Origin: CAKMZU01 sp965248335
GTDB taxonomy: Bacteria > Pseudomonadota > Gammaproteobacteria > Pseudomonadales > DT-91
Direction: 5' to 3'
DNA: 64,000 nt
NCBI GenBank assembly: GCA_965248335.1
Contig: CBDFIY010000001.1
Coordinates: 310,001 to 374,000 of the forward strand
Shown: one piece after another, positions 45,227 to 55,824 of the stretch
How the letters are laid out: every line of letters starts with the position of its first letter
Numbering within the stretch: position 1 is the stretch's first letter
The notes under the pieces: generated by a model
The model's input: only the letters and a program-made list of their open reading frames with translations
Told to the model about the DNA's origin: nothing
The model's database searches: none
Position numbers and translations under genes: made by a program

Positions 45227-47845
45227 TCAGCCTGTGTTTCTCAATCCTGCAGCAATGCCAGCAATACTCACCATGATGGCTGCCCGTAAATTTTCATCTT
45301 GCGAACCTCGATAACGCCTAAGCAGCTCCGCTTGTATCAAATTAAGTGGGTCAACATATGGATTCCGCAGAGAAAAAGAGCGCAAGCTTTCTGGGGCATC
45401 TTCCATCAATTCCGAGTCATGCGTGAGCGATAAAACCGTGGTGATATCGGCTGAAAGCTGCGCTCTTAATCCTTCACCTACCGGCAGTAACTTATCTTGC
45501 ACGAGGCACTTGTCATAATAGGCAGACAGAACGGCATCGGCTTTCGCAAAGACCATTTCCAGCATGGAAATACGCGTCGAGAAGAACGGCCAGTGCTTAC
45601 ACATATCTTCGAGAACAGCCATTTCACCTTCATTAATCATGGATTGCAACGCTTCACCAAAACCCAACCATGCGGGCAGCATCAATCGATTTTGGCTCCA
45701 AGCGAAAATCCACGGAATGGCCCGCAGGTTTTCGATGCCACCATCTTGTTTACGTCTTGTTGGCCTTGAGCCTAAAGGTAAATCTGACAATTCATTGATC
45801 GGTGTAGCCTCACGAAAGTACTCTAAAAAAGCGGGCGTTTGCCGCACAACACCGCGATAAGCCTCACATGACTGCTGGGCAATTTTATCCACAGCTGCTC
45901 GCCAAGCAGGCTTAGGGTGCGGAGGCGATTGCAAATTCGCCGTCATAACCGCAGACGTGTAAAGGGCCAATGTTTTCTGTGCGATCAATGGCAAGCCCAA
46001 TTTATTTCTGATCATTTCCCCCTGAACAGTTACCCGCAAACCACTCTTCAATGAACCTGGCGGCTGAGATAACAATGCTGAATGTGCAGGATCTCCCCCT
46101 CGGCCAATCGTGCCACCTCTGCCATGAAAAAGAATAAGATCAATATGCTTTTTCTCACAACAGGCAAGCAGTGCCTCCTGCGCTTGGTATTGTGCCCAGC
46201 CAGACGCAAAAACACCCGCATCTTTGGCTGAATCAGAATAACCAATCATCACCATTTGCAAAGTATGCTTAGGGAGGTTTTTTATTTCGAGTAATGACTC
46301 GATAACAGAGGCCGCATGGTTCAGGTCATCCAAGGTTTCAAATAAAGGGGCGATTAATATCTTTTGTGTAAACCCAGCGACCTTGAGCAAGAGCTGAACA
46401 GCTAAAATGTCAGAAGGGGCTTTTGCCATTGAGATAACATAAGCACCAAATGCCTCGCTCTCGGTTTCCGCTAACACCCGGCAAGTATCCAAAACTTCTT
46501 GCGTGTCTGCAGAAAGTTCCGCACCCAAAGGGATTAATGGTCGCTTGTTATTTAATTCTCTGATTAGAAACCCTTGTTTATCCGTTTCGGCCCACAAGGC
46601 ATAATCACCCAACTCAAGAAACTGTGTAATTTCAGATAAACACGCTGCGTGACGGCCACTTTCTTGTCGAATATCAAGCTTTAATAAATGCGTACCAAAA
46701 CAAAAAACACGTTTGATGGTATCCAGTAATTTTGCATTCGCAATAAGGCTTAAATTGCTCTCAACCAATGCGTGGTAACACTGTAATAAAGGCTCTGCAA
46801 TCTGATCAATATGGCACAAGGTTTCTTTTTTTGTGAATGCTTCACCTTTGATAATGGCATCTGCCTGATCATAGGTATTTTGTAACAGCGCGCGTAGCTG
46901 CCGAAGCACTTGTCGATAAGGCTCGTGTTCAGTACCGGCATAATCACGAAAACCTTTAGGCGCACTCGCCATTGAAAGCTCACTGATGAGATCTTTAATA
47001 TCCTGTAAATACAACTCGGCTAGCTTCCAGCGATGTATTTGCAGCACTTCACGGGTAATGCTGGCGGTCACATTAGGGTTACCGTCTCTGTCGCCACCAA
47101 TCCAGGAAACAAAAGAAACAGGGCAAGCCGTTAAAGCCAATTCGCCCTGTTTACTGTGCTTAAGTACGGCATCAAGTTCACGACAAAATGCCGGCACAGC
47201 TTGCCATAACGATGATTCAACCACCGCCATGCACCATTTAGCTTCATCTATCGGCGTGGGTTTTTCATGACGAAACGTGTCCGAATGCCAAATTTGCGCA
47301 ATAAGCTCCTCAACACGATTCTGTAAACGCGCCTTCTCTGCCGGTGAAATCCCACTTAACTCTAATCGACCTAAGCTATGGTCGATTTCACTGTATTTAT
47401 AAATTAATGTTCGGCGCGTAATTTCAGTGGGGTGTGCGGTGAGCACTAATTCAATCGATAGGTTTTTTAATGCTTGCTGAATAAGCGTATCCTCTACCCC
47501 TCCTTTATCGAGTGCGGCAAAAAGATTATCCAGAACCGTGGTAGAGGCGCTTTGATCAGCACTGTATTGCGAAACACCAAAATGATCATCCGCAATATTG
47601 GCTAAATTTAAGAAATGACTAAAGGCTTTTACAATAGGCAGGATATCATCATCATCCAGCGCACTGAGCATATCCAGCAAAGCCCCGCGCTCATCATCAT
47701 TCATTTTTCTTGCAGATTTGGCAAGTTTCCGGATTTTTTCAATCTTCTCGAATAAATCGTTGCCTTCACCGATGCGAACAATATTGCCAAGCATACGGCC
47801 CAGCATATCGACATTTTTTGTCAGGGTTGATTCATGCAGTTTCAT
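45227..47845 (-). CDS. ppc: Phosphoenolpyruvate carboxylase
   Basis: The protein has 872 residues, normal for bacterial PEPC. Catalytic regions are visible: VLTAHPTEITRRTL (active-site His), LILFHGRGGTIGRGGDP, GSRPTRRKQDGGIENLRAIPWIFAWSQNR and the C-terminal AAGLRNTG. It carboxylates PEP to oxaloacetate to refill the TCA cycle. It ends 33 bp from the convergent GlpD-like gene. Upstream are 114 bp of AT-rich sequence and then the second copy of the 128-bp repeat. Confidence 0.96.
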   Translation of the reverse strand: MKLHESTLTKNVDMLGRMLGNIVRIGEGNDLFEKIEKIRKLAKSARKMNDDERGALLDMLSALDDDDILPIVKAFSHFLNLANIADDHFGVSQYSADQSASTTVLDNLFAALDKGGVEDTLIQQALKNLSIELVLTAHPTEITRRTLIYKYSEIDHSLGRLELSGISPAEKARLQNRVEELIAQIWHSDTFRHEKPTPIDEAKWCMAVVESSLWQAVPAFCRELDAVLKHSKQGELALTACPVSFVSWIGGDRDGNPNVTASITREVLQIHRWKLAELYLQDIKDLISELSMASAPKGFRDYAGTEHEPYRQVLRQLRALLQNTYDQADAIIKGEAFTKKETLCHIDQIAEPLLQCYHALVESNLSLIANAKLLDTIKRVFCFGTHLLKLDIRQESGRHAACLSEITQFLELGDYALWAETDKQGFLIRELNNKRPLIPLGAELSADTQEVLDTCRVLAETESEAFGAYVISMAKAPSDILAVQLLLKVAGFTQKILIAPLFETLDDLNHAASVIESLLEIKNLPKHTLQMVMIGYSDSAKDAGVFASGWAQYQAQEALLACCEKKHIDLILFHGRGGTIGRGGDPAHSALLSQPPGSLKSGLRVTVQGEMIRNKLGLPLIAQKTLALYTSAVMTANLQSPPHPKPAWRAAVDKIAQQSCEAYRGVVRQTPAFLEYFREATPINELSDLPLGSRPTRRKQDGGIENLRAIPWIFAWSQNRLMLPAWLGFGEALQSMINEGEMAVLEDMCKHWPFFSTRISMLEMVFAKADAVLSAYYDKCLVQDKLLPVGEGLRAQLSADITTVLSLTHDSELMEDAPESLRSFSLRNPYVDPLNLIQAELLRRYRGSQDENLRAAIMVSIAGIAAGLRNTG

Positions 47846-47959
47846 CGCAATAGCCTCCTACCATCAAATGATGATCATAAAAGAATCCCCAAATAAAAAG
47901 AAGAAAATAAAAAAAGAGAGCGAGGTTAGGTACTGTTGACTTGAGTAAAATAATCAACC

Positions 47960-48075
47960 TATACCCATCGGAGTTGGCGATGCAAGAAGGAGGCAAGCAA
48001 GCGAATCCCCGTGAGCTTACAGCTCGTAAGTGATTGGGGGTCAACGCTCTTGCATCTTCAAGGGTGATCGGTATA
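47960..48075 (+). repeat. 128-bp palindromic dispersed repeat, copy 2 (116 bp, internal deletion)
   Basis: Same unit as at 14170 (inverted) and 56393 (same orientation). It starts TATACCCATCGG and ends GATCGGTATA but lacks about 12 bases in the right arm, where the other copies read GAGCGAGCGCGGC. It lies 6 bp beyond the stop of the giant RTX gene and 114 bp upstream of ppc. Confidence 0.85.
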
Positions 48076-48081
48076 AACACA

Positions 48082-51000
48082 CTAACCTTGTGACAGATAC
48101 TGCCAAGCCTGATCAGCAACACGTAAAGGTGCATCAAAATACGAGGGCACTTTTTGCTCAGGCAAGGAAGAGGCAGCTTGCACCAGCAATGAAAACTGAC
48201 GTTCAGCCGATAAATTCATCGATAAGTGATCTTTGCCAGACAGCTTATCAATAAATATTGGGTCAGATACGTTATTTGTAATTTCCAGCTTATCGGATTG
48301 TTCAATAGGCGCTCGCTTGGCACTTTTCTGATTAAGCTTGGACTTCTCGGAATAGGCATCAAGCAAGGTCTTACCGTCACGTTGTTTTAACGTTGTCAGT
48401 GAAGCTGGCAAATTTCTATCAATTCCCGAGGTTGTTTTAAGCGACTCAACATCATAGCTCGCTAACCGAAAACGGCGAAAATACATGGATTTGTAAAAAT
48501 CTTTTACATGAATAACCAATGCGTCTTTCAGTGCTTTCTTAAAATCTTCCTCAGTGCTATCCATGGACGACAGTACCGAGTAATCATCCATCATGATCAT
48601 TTGTAGATCGTCACCCACACGCTGATAAATGGCCTCTTCAATATCATAAGGCACCATGATTTTTTTACTGCGCTGTTTAGCCAAAGAGCCTGCCAAATCA
48701 GCAGGGACGAGGTATGTTTTCAACCCCTTAGCACCTGGCATAAACACAACATGATCAATACCGCCGCCTGGCTCGATCACATCGTCACCGAGGCTCGATA
48801 TAATCAAATCATTGCCCTCTTCACCTTTCAAGATATCCATACCCACAGAATCAACCAAGACATCACTGCCATTACCACCGAGGAGAATATCGCCTTTGTT
48901 TGCAGGATCAAAAATACTCGCACCCGCGACATCTTCAGTTGCAGATCTCGCCTGCAGTAAATCATCGCCATCCAAGCCAAATAAGGTTGTACGAGAAGCC
49001 GAACTGCCGATGAGTTTTTTGACATAGCCTTGCTCATCGGGTCGGTCATCTGATAAAGATGTTCCTTGAATCACACCCGGCCCAAGAATAGGTTGGTTTT
49101 GCTCATTTATTAACAGCTCATAAGTGATGTCATGGATATCATTTAAAAATAAATGGCGGTAACTTTTGCTCACAAAAAAACGTTCAACAATGACATCTTT
49201 TAATTTTTTATCTTTAACACTCTGATCACGAATAATCAGATCTTCATCAGATTTAACCAGTTTTATATCAGCTTGAGGCAGGTTGATACGTACGATGTCT
49301 GTCGCCAACTGTTTACTTGCTGAAGGGTCAAAATTATTAATACGTGTCACCCCAGCTAATTTTGGCTTATCCAGGGCCGTGATAACATAATAATCTTCTC
49401 CGCCGCGCCCAACCATGTAATCATCACCTTTACCGGCGGTAAATATATCGTTGCCCAATGAGCCATGTATTTCATCATGAAAATCGCTCGCCCTCGCTTT
49501 TAATTTGGCATAACCCGGCACGCGCACATCACGTATAACACGAACAACCTCTGTCAAATCCTCATTCATCTCAACAACTTGAATTTTTTGGTAATGTATA
49601 TCTTGTATAACTTTTATCGTGCCTTTACTGCTCGCGATATCGGACGCATAGGTAATATCTTTACTTGCGTCATAAGAAAGGTTCATATTGAAATAGAAAT
49701 TTTTTGAAACTCCTTTTTCACCGTCAAACTTAAAGCTAAACCCATCTCTTGTTGTAAAACTTAAATGATTAATTGCATCTTCATCCTCTAGCAATTTTTC
49801 GAGGATAAGATACGTCTTTGTATCGTTACCATTATCAATGTAAAAGACAAGATCAGATGGCTCCTCAGAAGGGCCGAGCCCTAATATCTCGTCCAAATCA
49901 GCCGCTAACATCAGGGAGTTATCACCCTCCGTATCACGAACTGTCACGAGCGTCGCTGCGGCCGGTTTTTTGAAAATATAACGGTCATCGCCAGGCCCCC
50001 CGTAGCCTTTCGTATTATGATTCAAGACAATCAAATCATTCCCTCCGCCACCTTCTAAAATATCAGGCTGCTCGATAAATAAAGAACCTAAACCATCCAG
50101 TACATTAAACCCTTCATCGCCAACAATATGATCACCCGTGTTAGCATTACCTGTTGCATGCTCAATATTCCTAAGCCGCGCAATTTTCTGCTCGCTGCCT
50201 TGATATTTAACAAAGCCTGCTGCTTGATGTAAGTTAATATCAAATCCTGTCACTTTACCGGCTTGAACATCTTGCGGCTTAACATAAACAACATTGGCTA
50301 AAAAATAATCGTGTTGATTTCGGTCTTTATCATACACCGTCAGGTTTTCAATGGGCTCAAACACAGGTGGCTGACGGAAAGATGCAGGGCGAACACCTTC
50401 AACGCCCCCGTCCAATTGGGAGGGAACATCAGGTACTTTTTCGGTGTTCAATATAAACTTATCGTCCATACTGCCGCCTTTAAAAATCTTGATGCCCTCA
50501 CCTATATAAAAATGGTTAGACCGATCTCGCATGCCGCGTGCTTCATCTTTTCCATCGCCCAATTCAATAGCCAGAACACCATCTTCGCTATTAAAATTAT
50601 CAGGCCCTAATACATGACGCACAATTTCCCCGTTTGAAAAATGCACATATACGGCATTATCATGATCTCGCCCAATAAAGGAGGCTGTTTTCGTTTTGAT
50701 ATTAAAATACAGCCAATCTTTATCCTCTTTGCCTAATGTCCGCGTCTTTTGCGGGTATTTAAACCACCCATCTTTAGATTTAACACGCTTAAATGATCCA
50801 TCCCCTTGAGAGACCAAACCATTAAATGAGCCATCTTCATTAATAAATAAAATATCGTCTTTTTTGTCATTCGTGATATCAACAACAATGCGTAAATAGC
50901 TGCTCTTAAAGAAAGACGCATACTCTTTACTCGAAAACCCACCTGCTGCTTCCTCAGCACCCAGTTTCGTGCCCATAGCCACAATCATTTCTCTTGACTG

Positions 51001-53970
51001 AAGGCCCGCAAGATCCGTACAGCCATCACCATCAAAATCACCCGTAAGCAGGGTACTTGATGACCAATCGACACCCTGAAATCCTGAAAACCTTGATTGA
51101 TCAGAAAGCGTAAAGCTTGGGGTAAAGTTGTTCAATTCAGAGGTACTTAATGCCAAGGTTAAATCACTGTCTTTAGCGCCGAGAATGTCATCTCGTCGAT
51201 CACAATTAAAATCGCCAATCAAGCGTGGGCTGTTTTCCTGATCACTAAAACCTGCTGCCCTTGTAAAGAAAGAACCACTGATCTTACCCGGCTCTGTTGT
51301 GGATGATTGATTTTCACTATCCACATCAGGTTCAGGAAACTTCATGATACTTTGCTTGCCAAAGCCTAGATGCTTATTCGATTCATCTTCTGGGTAAGAC
51401 GTTAATCGTCGATTAATCAGTGCTTCGACATAACTCTCATGAAAGCCAATGATGTCATCAAACCCATCACCGTTAAAATCGCCAACCATTCGAGGGTGTT
51501 TACTTTGATTTTCATAACGCCCCCTATACGGTGAAAAACCACGAAATGCATGCTCCCATGTACGAAAAAAGCCAGCGAGGTTGGTGTTAATATGCACACC
51601 ACGATCCATAAACCTCACGATATCGGTTTGACCATCGCCATTAAAATCGCCTAACGCTGTCGGTAAACGATGATTATTCCCCGTATATTCATACGGATTT
51701 GTTTTGGAACCTGCAGGAACAGTGCCGTCTGATGGCGCACGCGTTAACACTCGCCAGCCTTCAAATTTGAGTGAATAAAGGCCTTTATTGCCATCCAAGC
51801 TGTGCGACATTTTGCCAATAGGGAAATCGGGTTGAAAATCTCTGACATCTTTCTTATTCGCATTTTTTACAAGCGTGCTAAAATCAAAAGCATCGAAGTT
51901 AACCACCGTATTTCTCGGTGTATTATCCTTAGGCTCATAAGTTTCATAGCCCTTATCCAGCCCTTTTGTATAGGTTGATTTAACCTTAAGCTCGAGTCCA
52001 TCAATAGTAAAAGCAATTCTAAAAAGCTTCTCCGAACCATAAGCTAAAGACTCAACAAGTCTCGTAAGAAAGGTCTCTCTAAAATCAAGATACATCTGTG
52101 CAAACATTTCTTTGGTGATGATTTTCTGATATTCATTCTCAATATCGGCAGTCGCAAAGTTATCTTGGATAGGGATAATACTCATAAAAAAAGATCGAAC
52201 GCCGAGATGAAGCTTTTGAGAGGCCGACATATTGATTTTTTCTTCATAACGCTTAACGGTAGTAATCGCGCCATAAAGGCCAGAAACCAGCATCATCACA
52301 AGGGCGACGGCAAGACCAACAGGGCCAACCATCGCCATGGCACCAGAGATACCCGCAGCAATACCTGAGACAACTGTTGCCGCAGTAACAACAGCGGCAG
52401 CCGTCACAGAGGCTGCAATAGAAGCCACGACAAAACCTATAATAATGGATGCCATCACCAAGGAAATCACAAATCCAAGCACAGACATAACCAAGCCAAA
52501 AATAACGCCAGCCTTCATTTTGTCATCATTTGTAGATTTCAGCATCTTGACCGACACATAAATACTGTAAGAATCAACAGCTAACCCAAAAAATGCACCG
52601 AAAACAAAAAAAGCCTTTGAGATAACATCAGACACCGACGATAGAAAGCGTACTGTCATCATTTTTGTCGAGGATTTGAAATAACTTACCGTATCAATAA
52701 CCCAGGTAATAGGCATTTCAGCAAGTTCAGCTAACTGCACCATTTGTAACTTTAAATCGAGTTTTTCTTCGGCCGTTAAAGGGCCTGTCAGCTCGTAATA
52801 ATGCTTAGTTTGTATAAATCCAAACACCTGTATAAGGCTCATCGAGTTTGACATCTCTTGGCCAAGTCGCCCTAATGCATCTTTACCTATGGATTTTAGC
52901 CAACCGCCTGCGCTCGAAAAGTTTTGTTGCCCAGCTCTCATCCAACGAGCGAAGAGAGGGACTAAACCGGTAGATTGATCCTCATTTTCTTCTTGCTTAT
53001 CATCCCACACGACCTCCGAATAAATGGCTTCATGCAAAGCAGAGTAAACAAAGTCGGATTGTGAAAGGGTGCTTTGTGATTGATTATCGATAAAATGCGA
53101 TAAGTCGCTGAATAACTGACCCGTTTTTTCAATGAGGTTTTTATAGCTACCGGCCGTGGAGCCTTCCGCATGCGCCATTGATTGCCCTACAAAAAAACCA
53201 TCCGCCAAGTGTGATTGTAAATCGTGTAATTGACTGATTAAACGCTCAGCCTCCTGCATATCCGGCGCATCTTGGCTCACCAGATGTTCAATCGCCATCA
53301 ACCCGTTTGTAAAGCGCATAAAGTCTGCGACTTGCCAGTCATCGAAACTGCTGAGTTGCTTCAATTTTTGATAGTCAAAAATCGTCTCTTGCAAAAACAG
53401 CCAGTCATTTAGAGTAGACGAAGGTAGGGGTGCCACACGGGCAGATTGTTTAGGTAATACTACCTGTGGGTGGTAAGTATAAAGTGTATCTAATGCCGGT
53501 GTTCTTGAGACATCAAACAAACTAAACGGACCAGCCGGTGAGGGTTGCTCAAAAATAACAGGCGATTGCACACCATACCGATCACAGACAAAAGAAAAAA
53601 AGTTGCTTTCACTCAAAGGTGGCTCTTTAGGCATTGAATGACTGGCATTCAATAAAACGACCTGTGAGTGATGCTTCGAAAGGATGCCGGACTGAGACAA
53701 CACAGCCAAGCTTTTTACCAGAAATGTATTTTTTTCGCTAAAACTTCCTTTCAGTAAAAAAACGAACTTTACCGGTGATTTCTGTAAGAGACCACTTTTA
53801 TCGTGAAGGAACTGAGTAAAATTTTCAGCCTCACTCGACGTTAAATGCTCAGATAATAAAGAGAAGTTTTTATCACGGTATTCATTGAACTGAGAACCAC
53901 TAATAACAAGCTGTCCACTCTCCTCAACCAGAACAACCGTATCGTGATTTTCAATGTTTTTTTCTGACAT
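48082..53970 (-). CDS. Giant RTX/FG-GAP protein with hydrophobic pore-like segment
   Basis: The protein has 1962 residues with no Sec signal peptide. Residues 1 to about 430 match nothing I know. About 440–575 is a hydrophobic region with several possible helices (AFFGLAVDSYSIYVSVKML, GVIFGLVMSVLGFVISLVM, Ala/Gly-rich stretches, GPVGLAVALVMMLVSGLYGAI), reminiscent of toxin pore-forming segments. About 770–1045 holds five FG-GAP/VCBS-type repeats (GDFNGDGQTDIVRF, GDFNGDGFDDIIGF, GDFNCDRRDDILGA, GDFDGDGCTDLAGL, ITNDKKDDILFI). About 1265–1340, 1495–1530 and 1650–1730 hold RTX calcium-binding nonapeptides (GGGGNDLIVLN, GGPGDDRYIF, GKGDDYMVGRGGEDYY, GGNGSDVLVD, GEEGNDLI). RTX repeats point to type I secretion and calcium-dependent folding. 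No secretion genes or activating acyltransferase lie nearby. A secreted toxin or adhesin is the likely role (inference). Confidence 0.8.
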   Translation of the reverse strand: MSEKNIENHDTVVLVEESGQLVISGSQFNEYRDKNFSLLSEHLTSSEAENFTQFLHDKSGLLQKSPVKFVFLLKGSFSEKNTFLVKSLAVLSQSGILSKHHSQVVLLNASHSMPKEPPLSESNFFSFVCDRYGVQSPVIFEQPSPAGPFSLFDVSRTPALDTLYTYHPQVVLPKQSARVAPLPSSTLNDWLFLQETIFDYQKLKQLSSFDDWQVADFMRFTNGLMAIEHLVSQDAPDMQEAERLISQLHDLQSHLADGFFVGQSMAHAEGSTAGSYKNLIEKTGQLFSDLSHFIDNQSQSTLSQSDFVYSALHEAIYSEVVWDDKQEENEDQSTGLVPLFARWMRAGQQNFSSAGGWLKSIGKDALGRLGQEMSNSMSLIQVFGFIQTKHYYELTGPLTAEEKLDLKLQMVQLAELAEMPITWVIDTVSYFKSSTKMMTVRFLSSVSDVISKAFFVFGAFFGLAVDSYSIYVSVKMLKSTNDDKMKAGVIFGLVMSVLGFVISLVMASIIIGFVVASIAASVTAAAVVTAATVVSGIAAGISGAMAMVGPVGLAVALVMMLVSGLYGAITTVKRYEEKINMSASQKLHLGVRSFFMSIIPIQDNFATADIENEYQKIITKEMFAQMYLDFRETFLTRLVESLAYGSEKLFRIAFTIDGLELKVKSTYTKGLDKGYETYEPKDNTPRNTVVNFDAFDFSTLVKNANKKDVRDFQPDFPIGKMSHSLDGNKGLYSLKFEGWRVLTRAPSDGTVPAGSKTNPYEYTGNNHRLPTALGDFNGDGQTDIVRFMDRGVHINTNLAGFFRTWEHAFRGFSPYRGRYENQSKHPRMVGDFNGDGFDDIIGFHESYVEALINRRLTSYPEDESNKHLGFGKQSIMKFPEPDVDSENQSSTTEPGKISGSFFTRAAGFSDQENSPRLIGDFNCDRRDDILGAKDSDLTLALSTSELNNFTPSFTLSDQSRFSGFQGVDWSSSTLLTGDFDGDGCTDLAGLQSREMIVAMGTKLGAEEAAGGFSSKEYASFFKSSYLRIVVDITNDKKDDILFINEDGSFNGLVSQGDGSFKRVKSKDGWFKYPQKTRTLGKEDKDWLYFNIKTKTASFIGRDHDNAVYVHFSNGEIVRHVLGPDNFNSEDGVLAIELGDGKDEARGMRDRSNHFYIGEGIKIFKGGSMDDKFILNTEKVPDVPSQLDGGVEGVRPASFRQPPVFEPIENLTVYDKDRNQHDYFLANVVYVKPQDVQAGKVTGFDINLHQAAGFVKYQGSEQKIARLRNIEHATGNANTGDHIVGDEGFNVLDGLGSLFIEQPDILEGGGGNDLIVLNHNTKGYGGPGDDRYIFKKPAAATLVTVRDTEGDNSLMLAADLDEILGLGPSEEPSDLVFYIDNGNDTKTYLILEKLLEDEDAINHLSFTTRDGFSFKFDGEKGVSKNFYFNMNLSYDASKDITYASDIASSKGTIKVIQDIHYQKIQVVEMNEDLTEVVRVIRDVRVPGYAKLKARASDFHDEIHGSLGNDIFTAGKGDDYMVGRGGEDYYVITALDKPKLAGVTRINNFDPSASKQLATDIVRINLPQADIKLVKSDEDLIIRDQSVKDKKLKDVIVERFFVSKSYRHLFLNDIHDITYELLINEQNQPILGPGVIQGTSLSDDRPDEQGYVKKLIGSSASRTTLFGLDGDDLLQARSATEDVAGASIFDPANKGDILLGGNGSDVLVDSVGMDILKGEEGNDLIISSLGDDVIEPGGGIDHVVFMPGAKGLKTYLVPADLAGSLAKQRSKKIMVPYDIEEAIYQRVGDDLQMIMMDDYSVLSSMDSTEEDFKKALKDALVIHVKDFYKSMYFRRFRLASYDVESLKTTSGIDRNLPASLTTLKQRDGKTLLDAYSEKSKLNQKSAKRAPIEQSDKLEITNNVSDPIFIDKLSGKDHLSMNLSAERQFSLLVQAASSLPEQKVPSYFDAPLRVADQAWQYLSQG

Positions 53971-54079
53971 ATCCCTGTCTCAAAAATGGCAGCAGCACTC
54001 AAAAGTCTAGCACAGTATAAAAACATTTTTAGGAAAGGAATTTTATAAAAAATCGGGGAAATAAAATCTAAAAACTATT

Positions 54080-54754
54080 TTATCGATTATGAAAACAGAG
54101 CTGAAAAAAATCATTACCTTGATCATGAAAAACACGAATACGGCTTATACAAGCATAAGGTACTTCGTAACGCATAAAAGAAAACGCATCGACACCCAGC
54201 ACATGGCTTAACACAGCTCGAATCACGCCACCATGCGCAACAACCAATGCATGTTGGCCTTTAAATTGCTTAACCGAACGCGCCAATGCATCAACCACCC
54301 GTTGAAAAAATTGATCAAACGGCTCGCCATTAGGCGGCGTATGTTCGGTCGGTGCACGCCAAAAATTATCGAAAGACTGTTTATCTAAACGTGCAACAGC
54401 TTTAAAGGACACCCCATCCCAATCACCGAACGAGACTTCTCTAAAACCAGGATCGACAAATAAAGGTAAGTTATGTTGTTCACTGACCGCACGCGCGAAA
54501 TCATGACAACGCAAAAGCGGTGAACTCACCACTTGCTGCCAACCTGAAGGGGCACCGTCAACAAAATCAGATTCTCTAGGCATCGATGTCAATGCATCAC
54601 AAGCAGATTGCATCGATGCAAATCCTTCATCCGTCAGAGAGACATCCGTTAGCCCTCTAAAAATTTCACCGCCCTGAGGCTTGCCATGTCGCAAAAAATC
54701 CAGCGTTGTCACCTGCCATGGCGACACCTCGTTTTCATCAGCCACCAATACCAC
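54080..54754 (-). CDS. cobC: Histidine phosphatase, probable alpha-ribazole phosphatase CobC
   Basis: This 224-residue phosphoglycerate-mutase-fold enzyme has the catalytic FLRHGKP motif, SPLLRCHDFA, FGDWDGVSF and the second His in VVAHGGVIRAVL. Its stop–start contact with cobT and the order cobU–cobT–cobC support the cobalamin role, removing the phosphate from alpha-ribazole phosphate or adenosylcobalamin phosphate. An N-terminal extension of about 16 residues precedes the catalytic strand. The start overlaps the cobT stop. Confidence 0.85.
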   Translation of the reverse strand: MVLVADENEVSPWQVTTLDFLRHGKPQGGEIFRGLTDVSLTDEGFASMQSACDALTSMPRESDFVDGAPSGWQQVVSSPLLRCHDFARAVSEQHNLPLFVDPGFREVSFGDWDGVSFKAVARLDKQSFDNFWRAPTEHTPPNGEPFDQFFQRVVDALARSVKQFKGQHALVVAHGGVIRAVLSHVLGVDAFSFMRYEVPYACISRIRVFHDQGNDFFQLCFHNR

Positions 54755-55824
54755 TAAGACACCAGTTTTTCACTGACTTGCGCATCACTGAAACTCGCCA
54801 TGCCCGATTGCAAACGACAAGCAGCCTGCATAAGCGGAACGACAATGGCAGCACCCGAACCTTCGCCTAATCGCATTTTCAAATCAACCATAGGCTCAAG
54901 TTCGAGCGCAGCAAGAATATGCTTATGCCCCGGCTCCTGAGAGCAATGCGAAGCCATCAACCACGGACGAATAGACGGATTCATTTCAACAGCCACGAGT
55001 GCTGCCGCCGAACTGATAAATCCATCCAACAAAACAGGAATGCCTCTTTGCGCACAGGCAATATACACGCCCACCAGCGCGGCTATCTCAAAGCCGCCTA
55101 CAGCTGACAACAACTGCAAAGGGTCATGCGCCTGATGCAACGCCAGTGCTTTTTTAATCACAGTAACTTTATGTTCGACACCCATTGGCCCCAATCCCGT
55201 GCCAGGCCCTGCCATTTCTTCAACTGGGCAATCCAACAACCGAGAAGCAAGAGCCGCGGCAGACGTTGTATTACCAATACCCATTTCACCACCAATAAAT
55301 AACTGGCAGTCATTAAAACCAGCCCAATCTGCTGCTTGCCGGCCATGAAACATGGCCTGTTCACATTGGGCTTGTGTCATAGCCGTTGTTTTACAAAAGT
55401 TCTTCGTGCCATGTGCTACACGAACATCAATCACACCTTCAATCTCTTGAATTTCACGCACAGTGCCTAAATTAAACACCGTTAACCGCGCACCAAGACT
55501 GCGGGCGAGCACAGCAATGGCAGCGCCACCGCCTGCAAAATTCTTGATCATTTCAGCGGTAACCGATTGAGGAAAAGACGATACGTTCTCCTCCGTCACA
55601 CCATGATCAGCGGCCATAATGACAATATCAATATTACGTATCACAGGCGCAAGTGACTGCTGATAAGCAGACATGCGTGTAGCGCAACGCTCTACATCCC
55701 CTAAAGAAATTGGTGGCTTTGTCAGCCTTAATTGATAATCCTTTGCCTTTTGCTCATAAAAAGCGTCGTATTTCTTTGCTTCTTTCAAAAACCACGGCAC
55801 TGAAATACCCCCACGAAAAGTCAT
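54754..55824 (-). CDS. cobT: Nicotinate-nucleotide–dimethylbenzimidazole phosphoribosyltransferase
   Basis: This 356-residue CobT has the family segments LGDVERCATRMSAYQ, MAADHGVTEENVSSFPQSVTAEMIKNFAGGGAAI, GEMGIGNTTSAAAL and a C-terminal LGEGSGAAIVVPLM carrying the catalytic Glu. It makes alpha-ribazole phosphate for the lower ligand of B12. It sits between cobU and cobC with one-base overlaps on both sides. Confidence 0.95.
   Translation of the reverse strand: MTFRGGISVPWFLKEAKKYDAFYEQKAKDYQLRLTKPPISLGDVERCATRMSAYQQSLAPVIRNIDIVIMAADHGVTEENVSSFPQSVTAEMIKNFAGGGAAIAVLARSLGARLTVFNLGTVREIQEIEGVIDVRVAHGTKNFCKTTAMTQAQCEQAMFHGRQAADWAGFNDCQLFIGGEMGIGNTTSAAALASRLLDCPVEEMAGPGTGLGPMGVEHKVTVIKKALALHQAHDPLQLLSAVGGFEIAALVGVYIACAQRGIPVLLDGFISSAAALVAVEMNPSIRPWLMASHCSQEPGHKHILAALELEPMVDLKMRLGEGSGAAIVVPLMQAACRLQSGMASFSDAQVSEKLVS

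Noticed and set aside
47832..48137. Open frame across repeat copy 2
   Set aside because: It reads through the palindromic repeat and into the opposite strand of the RTX gene; no start signal.
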